NCBI GenBank assembly: GCA_013041945.1
Contig: JABDRC010000073.1
Span: 1-7,275 of the forward strand
Direction of reading: 5' to 3'
Length of the DNA: 7,275 nt
Source of the DNA: Halobacteria archaeon
GTDB taxonomy: Bacteria > Pseudomonadota > Gammaproteobacteria > UBA9214
A program made the position numbers and the translations under genes. The notes under the pieces are model-generated. The model was not told the origin of the DNA. It did no database searches and saw nothing but the letters and a program-made list of their open reading frames with translations. This document shows, in pieces, positions 1 through 4,459 of the stretch. How positions within the stretch are numbered: position 1 is the stretch's first letter; each line of letters starts with the position of its first letter.

Positions 1-217
1 GAATAATGGTCCACTGCCACACAAGTGACATTCGGAAGACAGGACCCCATCGGGATAACAGCCCGGCCAATAGCGCGAAATAGAAAATATGACCGACATC
101 CCAGAAATTCTTGAATGATCTGGATGAGTAATAATCCGGGCCACCCAGAAATAAGAGTACGGAGCCTATTGCAAGAAAAAAGCCATAGACCCATATGCGG
201 GTATTTATATGAAGCAT
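1..217 (-). CDS. VanZ-like membrane protein, N-terminal part (runs off the left edge)
   Basis: Reading leftwards from an ATG at 217 gives 72 open codons to the window edge, so the gene is cut by the window rather than broken. The peptide starts MLHINTRIWVYGFF. It has a first membrane segment at about residues 8-25, then a GGPDYYSSRSF linker, then W-D-V-G-H at about 39-43 leading into a second hydrophobic segment (HIFYFALLAGLL). A short first helix followed by a W-D-x-G-H/K-x-x-x-Y/F-A-L-L block is how I recognise VanZ-like proteins of gammaproteobacteria. Their function is mostly unknown; the family is named after a teicoplanin-resistance protein, and most members have no known link to resistance. 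An in-frame TAA lies 21 nt upstream of the ATG, which bounds the start, and no strong Shine-Dalgarno precedes it. Seen: open frame and membrane pattern. Inferred: the family, from fewer than half of the expected residues. Confidence 0.6.
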   Translation of the reverse strand, partial: MLHINTRIWVYGFFLAIGSVLLFLGGPDYYSSRSFKNFWDVGHIFYFALLAGLLSRWGPVFRMSLVWQWTII

Positions 218-712
218 GTTATTCAGGCTCGCAAGTTAACTGTTTTTAACGTCTCCCTGGAACGAAGGATGAGCCAGACCCTTTATCGCAGCCTGTTTCA
301 TCCTCATTATTTCCCGTGGCGCAACGATTTAATAGTTGTAATTGAATAACCACATTACAGGACCAATCTGCCGCTCGTTGACATCAGGCGAATGACGTAT
401 ATTTGGTGTGGCGCCGGTTTAACGGACCAGGGGACTGATTCTATATAAGAATTCTCTAAACGGCACTCGCATCTGGATCAGCAGGCCCCGCTCGCTTATG
501 AGATGATGACGACCAGTCACTAACCAACTGTCCGTTTTACTGGGGCAAGATCACTACGACCCAGTCCGGTCGTTCGCGATTGACCGACGACTCGTCTTCG
601 CTTCTAGGCGTTTCAGCCAGATGTGTGCACTGCGCGCCTGACCTCATGGGCTTAGGCTTCGTGTCATCAGGCGGTTGCCAGCACGGCCGCAAGGACGCGA
701 ACCGTGGCGTAG
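218..712. other. Intergenic region without a convincing gene
   Basis: Nothing here is convincingly coding on either strand. A 23-codon minus-strand ORF (307 to 236) sits ahead of the VanZ-like start but has no recognisable product. Promoter-like words occur on the plus strand: TTTAAC at 418-423, then an 18-nt spacer, then TATATA at 442-447. They face no intact gene. A TTGACA at 378-383 has no properly spaced -10 box. From about 480 onward the sequence leads into the transposase remnant and may be its degraded flank, but I could not identify insertion-sequence ends. Confidence 0.5.
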
Positions 713-1084
713 GTGTCAGCGGATGTGGAAACGGGTATTGGCGTCGGTTACTGCCGCCGTCGCCCCGAAGGCACGCTGCTTTATCAGATAGTCGAGCATT
801 ACTACCCGCTCTTTGCGGCGCTGCGGGCGGAGCAGGGCCGTGGTTTACTGGCGTTTGTGCAGCGCGAGTTCAAGGAGTATCTCAAGTGCGGCCGGGCCTT
901 CGCGGGTCAGGACGTCGTGTTCCACGTGACGCTGGTCAACGACGCTATCCGCTCGGAGAGAGATTCTACGGTTAATGCGCCACGAGGGTGGGAGATCGCG
1001 TACCGCGGACGTCATCAACCGCCTCTTGACAATGATATGATCGTACTGTGCGACGAAAAGGAGGGCCGTAATGATCGGACATGA
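713..1084 (+). pseudogene. IS91-family transposase remnant (N-terminal zinc-binding region only)
   Basis: The frame opened by a GTG at 713 contains a stretch, from Y13 to R61 (about 749-895), reading Y-C-R-R-R-P-E-G-T-L-L-Y then F-V-Q-R-E-F-K-E-Y-L-K-C-G. This matches the start of IS91-type transposases, where a (Y/W)RRRPE-TxLY motif leads into an E-F/L-x-x-Y-L-x-C-G block and then into the CxxC zinc-binding domain. Here the similarity stops at the C-G. The zinc Cys pairs and the whole catalytic region of the HUH-type (Y2) nickase are absent. The rest of the frame (A-F-A-G-Q-D-V-V-F-H onward) is not recognisable as transposase, and it runs 14 nt into the hydrolase gene. A full IS91 transposase is several hundred residues, so this is an inactive scrap. 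The true original start cannot be placed; GTG 713 is only the first start codon in the open frame. Confidence 0.6.
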
Positions 1085-1910
1085 GCTGGTAGGCACCGGG
1101 CCGACGAGAATAATTGCGCTCCATACATGGTTGGCTGACCATTCGACGTTCAAACCGATGTTCCCCTACCTGGATTCAGCCGCGTTCACTTACGGGTTCG
1201 TGGACTTTCGTGGGTACGGCAGCTCGCGGGAGATAGAAGGGCAGCACACCATCAAAGAGATGGCGGGCGACGCGCTTGCCATCGCCGATTCCCAGGGATG
1301 GGACGAGTTCCACTTGCTGGGCAACTCGATGGGTGGCCACGCGGCCCAATACCTGGCGGGCAAGCACGCGGATCGGGTGAAGAGCGTCGTCTTGCTCAAC
1401 CCCGTGCCGGTCAGCGGTGCACCGCTCGAGGGAGACACGCTGGCGCTGTTTTCAGGCGCAGCCGAGAATCCGGAGAATCGGGGAACCATCTTCAACATTG
1501 CCACGGGAGAGCGCTTGAGCGCAGCGTGGCGTAACGCGATGGTCGAGATGTCCGTGTCGACTGCCACCAAGCAGGCGATAACCGACTACTTGGAGGCTTG
1601 GACGAACACCAACCTGGTCAGCGAGGTAGAGGGCTGCAAGACGCGGGTCAAGATCATCCTGGGTGGCCGCGACCCGATCATCACCGAGGAAGTGATGGGG
1701 CAGACGGTACGGCAGTGGTTCGCGAACACTGAACTGGAAACCAATCCGACTGTGGGGCACTGGCCTAGCCTGGAGGGTTCGCGGTCGCGTAAGCAAGCCA
1801 AGGTCCGGACCTGGCCGATCTCGGAACTACAAAGTCGAATACCTGAGCAAGACAGTCGGGTGTCCGCCGCCGAACCCGGAAGTTTCTGCTCAAATACCCG
1901 AGTAAATTAG
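1071..1910 (+). CDS. Alpha/beta hydrolase with a replaced C-terminus
   Basis: This is a 279-residue alpha/beta-hydrolase-fold enzyme. The oxyanion-region motif is L-H-T-W (H18; many relatives have HGW). The nucleophile elbow G-N-S-M-G-G puts the catalytic Ser at 86. The acid is D201 in G-G-R-D-P, and the catalytic His is H230 in V-G-H-W-P-S-L-E. The triad is therefore complete. No signal peptide is seen, so it is probably cytoplasmic. The substrate is unknown; relatives are usually annotated only as hydrolase or esterase. The ATG at 1071 is well supported by AAGGAGG at 1058-1064, six bases upstream. Relatives normally end with a further helix (about 20-25 residues) after the His motif. Here, from about residue 236, the sequence becomes G-S-R-S-R-K-Q-A-K-V and ends inside repeat DNA. 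In another frame, F-A-V-A followed by TAA (1778-1792) could be the lost ending after a small indel. The gene may be functional with an altered tail, or a recent pseudogene. Confidence 0.8.
   Translation: MIGHELVGTGPTRIIALHTWLADHSTFKPMFPYLDSAAFTYGFVDFRGYGSSREIEGQHTIKEMAGDALAIADSQGWDEFHLLGNSMGGHAAQYLAGKHADRVKSVVLLNPVPVSGAPLEGDTLALFSGAAENPENRGTIFNIATGERLSAAWRNAMVEMSVSTATKQAITDYLEAWTNTNLVSEVEGCKTRVKIILGGRDPIITEEVMGQTVRQWFANTELETNPTVGHWPSLEGSRSRKQAKVRTWPISELQSRIPEQDSRVSAAEPGSFCSNTRVN
1838..1877 (+). repeat. Dispersed short repeat, copy A
   Basis: It begins AATACCTGAGCAAGACAGTC and continues GGGTGTCCGCCGCCGAACCC. It aligns with copy C (from 3074) at 26 of 36 ungapped positions, and with copy B (from 1893) at 19 of 25, by hand. 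The first 25 bases form an imperfect inverted repeat (ACCTGA...TCGGGT). It lies inside the replaced 3' end of the hydrolase ORF. In the +1 frame relative to the hydrolase it reads E-Y-L-S-K-T-V-G-C-P-P-P-N-P. Confidence 0.55.
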
Positions 1911-1917
1911 TCGGATG
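1893..1917 (+). repeat. Dispersed short repeat, copy B
   Basis: It begins AATACCCGAGTAAATTAGTC and continues GGATG, starting 55 bp after copy A. It is the best palindrome of the three: ACCCGA and TCGGAT arms around an AT-rich core. It looks much like the type-1 operator of the Rrf2/IscR regulator family, differing from my memory of that consensus mainly in the left-arm G for C and in the outer right arm. Its TAG serves as the stop codon of the hydrolase ORF. It lies about 105 bp upstream of the apaH candidate -35 box, which is far for a repressor site. Confidence 0.5.
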
Positions 1918-1997
1918 ACCGTCTCCAATCTTTCAGGTCATATCAAAACTCACCACAGTTTAAGTATTTCTAATTAGTATCATTTGTGCCCGCCAAT

Positions 1998-2026
1998 TTG
2001 TAAGTACCAACCGGCTTGCGTATATA
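1998..2026 (+). promoter_or_regulatory. Candidate sigma70-type promoter for apaH
   Basis: TTGTAA at 1998-2003 and TATATA at 2021-2026 are separated by exactly 17 bases. They lie in the 217-bp gap between the hydrolase ORF and apaH, pointing towards apaH. Transcription would start near 2033, giving a leader of about 95 nt. Prediction by eye only. Confidence 0.4.
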
Positions 2027-2127
2027 GTTACCCGGACCGAAGAGGGGGAGCGGTGGATTACACGAAAAAGCTGACAGGCCGAAACACGAATCTCGATCTG
2101 CAGAATCAGGGAGGGTCGACGTAAATA

Positions 2128-2985
2128 GTGCCTTCCACCTATGCCATCGGCGACGTACAGGGCTGCTTCGATGATCTGTTGAGGTTACTGGAGAAGCTTG
2201 ACTTCGATCCAGATATCGACCGTATCTGGTTTACAGGAGATCTTGTCAACAGAGGGCCCAACTCACTGGAAATATTGCGCTTCGTGCGCGGTCTCGGCAA
2301 CGCCGCCATCAGCGTACTCGGTAACCATGATCTGTATCTCCTGGCTGCGGCTGCCGGGACGTTTAAGATACGCAAGAAGGACACGATCACCGAGATCCTC
2401 GACGCTCCCGACTGCGAAGAGCTCCTGTTCTGGTTGCGACATCAACCGGTTCTACAACACAGCGAGATGCTCGATTTTACAATGATACATGCCGGGCTTC
2501 CTCCCCAGTGGGATCTGGATACAGCCAGACAATGCGCCCGCGAGCTTGAGACTATATTGCAGAATTCTGGTTACGAGGACCTGTTCCCTCATCTTGCCGG
2601 AGATGGGCCGCTACGCTGGCGGGAAGACCTGGAGGACTGGGAACGCCTTCGTTTTATTACCGATTGCTTTACACAGCTGCGCTGGTGCGATTACAGCGGC
2701 CGGATCGATCTGTCGGGAAAACGACGAACAGCCTCGGCTAAGAAAAAACGCTCGCGGCCCTGGTTCGAGATTCCGCACCGTGCCAGCAAACAGATGCGCA
2801 TTCTCTTTGGGCACTGGGCGAAACTTGCAGTCACTAAGCCGGCCAAGGGTACCACTGGCGTGATTCCGCTAGATACAGGCTGTGCTAACGGCGGCCGGTT
2901 CACAGCGCTCAGACTTGAGGATTGGTGCTACTTCAGTATGAAGTGCAAGAACAAGGCCGTGCCATGGAAAAGCCTCTCGATGTAA
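2128..2985 (+). CDS. apaH: Bis(5'-nucleosyl)-tetraphosphatase, symmetrical (ApaH)
   Basis: ApaH splits diadenosine tetraphosphate symmetrically into two ADP, keeping the Ap4A alarmone low in the cytoplasm; in E. coli it also removes Np4 caps from RNA. The 285-residue product has the calcineurin-type metallophosphatase motifs in order: G-D-V-Q-G-C (8-13), G-D-L-V-N-R-G (37-43), G-N-H-D (65-68), H-A-G (121-123), G-H-W (228-230) and D-T-G-C (249-252). Q11 replaces the His of E. coli GDVHGC, a replacement I know as common in the family. The ending D-T-G-C-A-N-G-G is a variant of the usual CVWGG/CCWGG, and the tail after L-E-D is Lys-rich and unlike the usual ending. Length is close to normal (about 270-285). 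The start is GTG at 2128: an in-frame TAA at 2122 leaves no upstream choice, and the N-terminus P-S-T-Y-A-I-G-D matches relatives. AGGGAGG at 2108-2114 is a strong but distant (13 nt) ribosome-binding site. ksgA and apaG, frequent partners, are not adjacent. Confidence 0.95.
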   Translation: MPSTYAIGDVQGCFDDLLRLLEKLDFDPDIDRIWFTGDLVNRGPNSLEILRFVRGLGNAAISVLGNHDLYLLAAAAGTFKIRKKDTITEILDAPDCEELLFWLRHQPVLQHSEMLDFTMIHAGLPPQWDLDTARQCARELETILQNSGYEDLFPHLAGDGPLRWREDLEDWERLRFITDCFTQLRWCDYSGRIDLSGKRRTASAKKKRSRPWFEIPHRASKQMRILFGHWAKLAVTKPAKGTTGVIPLDTGCANGGRFTALRLEDWCYFSMKCKNKAVPWKSLSM

Positions 2986-3012
2986 TGCGGTACGGCAATA
3001 ATTGGAGTATCC

Positions 3013-3174
3013 ATGACTTTCCCGGCACAACAGGGAAGGCCGTATTCTGGCCGGAAGCGGAAGCTCCAGGCTGAATTCCTAAGTAAATTAGCAGGGTGTT
3101 CGCCTCCGACCCGTTCCTGTCGTTTAGTCGTTGCTTATGCCCCCTTCACTTTAAGGCCTAAGAACGACCTGTGA
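3013..3174 (+). CDS. Possible small ORF (53 aa), repeat-derived, function unknown
   Basis: ATG at 3013 follows GGAG at 3004-3007 with a five-base gap, and the frame stays open for 53 codons to TGA at 3172. It begins 27 nt after the apaH stop. The product is basic and Pro-rich (M-T-F-P-A-Q-Q-G-R-P-Y-S-G-R-K-R-K at the start), with no membrane segment or known motif. Residues 21-32 read E-F-L-S-K-L-A-G-C-S-P-P, which parallels the E-Y-L-S-K-T-V-G-C-P-P-P reading of repeat copy A, so much of the ORF is repeat DNA. It could be a real small gene in the apaH transcript or a chance open frame. The ribosome-binding site and the shared peptide are the only support. Confidence 0.3.
   Translation: MTFPAQQGRPYSGRKRKLQAEFLSKLAGCSPPTRSCRLVVAYAPFTLRPKNDL
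3031..3051 (+). repeat. Direct repeat R1, left copy
   Basis: CAGGGAAGG, five variable bases, then TTCTGGC. The same arrangement occurs at 4108-4128 in the same orientation. Seventeen of 21 positions are identical, with weaker matching in the ten bases before. The two copies flank the AT-rich lipoprotein gene. Confidence 0.45.
3074..3113 (+). repeat. Dispersed short repeat, copy C
   Basis: It begins AATTCCTAAGTAAATTAGCA and continues GGGTGTTCGCCTCCGACCCG. It shares the AGTAAATTAG core with copy B and the GGGTGT-CGCC-CCGA right part with copy A, so similarity extends beyond the palindromic first 25 bases. It lies about 90 bp downstream of apaH, inside the possible small ORF. Confidence 0.5.
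3127..3168 (+). repeat. Imperfect inverted repeat downstream of apaH
   Basis: GTCGTT at 3127-3132 pairs with AACGAC at 3163-3168. After a one-base bulge, CTTA (3134-3137) pairs with TAAG (3159-3162), and a few G-C pairs lie further in. There is no T-run after it, so a standard intrinsic terminator is unlikely. It follows repeat copy C closely and may belong to the same element. Confidence 0.35.
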
Positions 3175-3195
3175 TGCACATGTGGCCATGCCCCT

Positions 3196-3224
3196 TTGCA
3201 TGTCAAACATCTGGTATATAGATA
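3196..3224 (+). promoter_or_regulatory. Candidate promoter for the lipoprotein gene
   Basis: TTGCAT at 3196-3201 and TAGATA at 3219-3224 have a 17-base spacer, within an AT-rich stretch just upstream of the lipoprotein start at 3259. The predicted start of transcription is near 3231, leaving a short leader of under 30 nt. Overlapping TATATA words make the exact -10 uncertain. Confidence 0.4.
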
Positions 3225-3231
3225 TATGCGC

Positions 3232-3245
3232 CAAGATATATCTTG
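3232..3245. promoter_or_regulatory. Perfect 14-bp palindrome, operator-like
   Basis: CAAGATATATCTTG is perfectly self-complementary. It lies just downstream of the candidate -10 box and 13 bases before the lipoprotein ATG. A dimeric repressor bound here would block transcription initiation, but the regulator is unknown. The site overlaps the place where a Shine-Dalgarno would be expected, and none is visible. Confidence 0.35.
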
Positions 3246-3258
3246 ATATCATGATGCC

Positions 3259-4050
3259 ATGATCGGTACCAGCCATTTAATATTAATTACTTGCATTGGA
3301 TATATGCTTTGCGGATGCACTAATAAAGCTCCGTTAACTATACATGACTTAGATCATGAACAATCTGATGCTTCTCGAATAAATAATCTTATATTGACAA
3401 AACGAGTTGTATTGGAGCGCGGAATAGAAAAAGTTGAACGATATACCTCAGTAACAAGTAAAGATGTAACCGCTACTTCACGATTTGGTAGAGAGAATGA
3501 AATTGCCAATGTTGAATGTATTGTCACAGGAATGCGTGAAGTAATAGAAGACCCAGCCATTATTTCTACTGATGTGTTTTGGAAATCAGTCGGTAATACT
3601 ATAGACACAATGAGCTTGGGACTTCTCCTCGAAGACCGGTACATGCAAATTATCAATGCTCTTGGAATTGATTATCTGGTTATTTCATACCATCAACAGA
3701 TTGATGTTGAATCATCTTTTGTTGAAGGAATAGCAGAGGGTTTCTATGGGGATACTGATAGAGAGGTTGCTTCTACAGTAACTCTTGATATGAACAACAA
3801 GCGTGTAATTGATGCATTTGAAGTCAATGCTATGCACGATTTGGGTGTTGGCCATGCAGTTTTTATAATACCGTTGGTGTTCAGCATTAAACCGGGCGAA
3901 GATCTCTGTCATCTGGCAGGCAGACAGGCAGCAGAAGCAATACCTTCACCTCTGAATGAAATGCCAAAACCAGTAATCGCTGTGGTAGCAGCAAAAATTA
4001 ATCCATATGTGGTTCTGTCTGCTCCAGAGCCAGCACCCTCTCCACCCTGA
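3259..4050 (+). CDS. Putative lipoprotein of unknown function, AT-rich gene
   Basis: A 263-residue protein with a short hydrophobic signal (about residues 5-19) and a lipobox-like L-C-G-C, giving Cys20 as the probable lipidated residue. Cys at -2 is unusual but small enough. Export to the periplasmic side of a membrane is inferred. The middle (about 84-142) has V-E-C-I-V-T-G-M-R-E-V, an acidic D-V-F block and A-L-G-I-D-Y-L-V-I. That pattern (Cys, then a conserved 'lG-YLV' strand) reminds me of uncharacterised proteobacterial lipoproteins, but I cannot name a family. A hydrophobic stretch at 198-208 and a Pro-rich tail (A-P-E-P-A-P-S-P-P) follow. The ATG at 3259 gives a complete signal peptide, although no clear Shine-Dalgarno precedes it; ATGs at 3251 and 3254 are out of frame. 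The gene is visibly more AT-rich than apaH and ppdK and stands alone, which suggests acquisition from elsewhere. Confidence 0.65.
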   Translation: MIGTSHLILITCIGYMLCGCTNKAPLTIHDLDHEQSDASRINNLILTKRVVLERGIEKVERYTSVTSKDVTATSRFGRENEIANVECIVTGMREVIEDPAIISTDVFWKSVGNTIDTMSLGLLLEDRYMQIINALGIDYLVISYHQQIDVESSFVEGIAEGFYGDTDREVASTVTLDMNNKRVIDAFEVNAMHDLGVGHAVFIIPLVFSIKPGEDLCHLAGRQAAEAIPSPLNEMPKPVIAVVAAKINPYVVLSAPEPAPSPP

Positions 4051-4107
4051 TCGGTTGGTGCCTATAAGTGCCTGAAATGGGTGCTTGTCTATACATACCT
4101 GGTTTCA

Positions 4108-4128
4108 CAGGGAAGGTCTGGTTCTGGC
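4108..4128 (+). repeat. Direct repeat R1, right copy
   Basis: CAGGGAAGG, five bases, TTCTGGC: same order, spacing and orientation as 3031-3051. Extending left, CC-x-GG and one further A also match. It lies 57 bp after the lipoprotein stop codon. Confidence 0.45.
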
Positions 4129-4159
4129 AGCCGGTTCAAGACCTCCCGAAAGATGGATG

Positions 4160-4188
4160 ACTGGATTCCCGCCTTCGAGGGAATGACT
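4160..4188. repeat. PAKAGIQ-type intergenic palindrome
   Basis: The core ATTCCCGCCTTCGAGGGAAT (4165-4184) has ATTCCC and GGGAAT arms around a short loop. It is one base away from the very common proteobacterial repeat containing ATTCCCGC-N4-GCGGGAAT, whose reverse translation gives the tell-tale V-I-P-A-K-A-G-I-Q peptide (here V-I-P-S-K-A-G-I-Q). The flanking ACTGG and GACT bases also fit. Such repeats occur in many copies between genes and are thought to be mobile or structural RNA elements. Confidence 0.6.
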
Positions 4189-4378
4189 GAAGTTGGCCGT
4201 TCTGTCCCCTTTAGTCCTGTTTGCCGTCTCTGACCGGACCCCTTAACCCGAGCATGGCGGTATGCGGGATCTTTCCATAAAAAGTGTGAATATGGTGTTC
4301 TGGCTGTACTCGGACCAGCGGGCTGACTGGAATATTGGATACCGACCTTTCCCCGCCATGGTAGTCTGGACAAGTGAG

Positions 4379-4416
4379 ACCGGTTACTGTCCGGGGGTGT
4401 CCGGACAGTAACCGGT
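4379..4416 (-). terminator. Strong hairpin downstream of ppdK, possible terminator
   Basis: ACCGGTTACTGTCCGG (4379-4394) is perfectly complementary to 4401-4416, giving a 16-bp stem with a six-base loop. It starts 43 nt past the ppdK stop codon, the right place for a 3' end. No T-run follows in either direction, so a classical intrinsic terminator is not supported. It may work with Rho, protect the mRNA 3' end, or be a small palindromic element. On the other strand it could serve the lipoprotein transcript. Confidence 0.45.
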
Positions 4417-4459
4417 ACGGCGAAGTGGCTGGAAGCTACAGCACCTGTGTACCGGCGGC

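Larger units (their letters stand above)
4051..4459. other. Intergenic region between convergent lipoprotein and ppdK genes
   Basis: No gene is recognised in these 409 bases. The lipoprotein and ppdK genes converge here. From left to right it holds a weak hairpin (AAGTGCC 4066-4072 with GGTGCTT 4080-4086, using G-T pairs), the right copy of direct repeat R1, a PAKAGIQ-type palindrome, and the strong hairpin at 4379-4416. An open minus-strand frame across 4089-4373 includes the peptide V-I-P-S-K-A-G-I-Q, which is simply the translated repeat. Confidence 0.6.

Noticed and set aside
236..307. A 23-codon minus-strand ORF ahead of the VanZ-like gene
   Set aside because: It is too short, has no known product, and has only a weak ribosome-binding site.
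421..536. AACGGAC and GTCCGTT inverted pair as possible element ends
   Set aside because: Seven bases without extension, no target duplication, and no gene between them.
580..975. A 131-codon plus-strand frame
   Set aside because: It overlaps the transposase remnant, which has recognisable family residues in a different frame; this frame is Arg/Gly-rich and matches nothing.
1026..1041. TTGACA (1026) and TATGAT (1036) as a promoter for the hydrolase
   Set aside because: The two boxes nearly touch, and neither has a partner at 16-18 bases.
3121..3170. Integron attC-like recombination site
   Set aside because: The hairpin arms (GTCGTT/AACGAC) do not carry the RYYYAAC and GTTRRRY core sites in the correct orientation.
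4253..4360. CATGGCGG and CCGCCATG inverted pair 92 bases apart
   Set aside because: Only eight bases match with no extension on either side, so it could easily arise by chance.
4089..4373. A 94-codon minus-strand frame downstream of ppdK
   Set aside because: Its only familiar part, VIPSKAGIQ, is the translated intergenic palindrome, so it is not a real gene.
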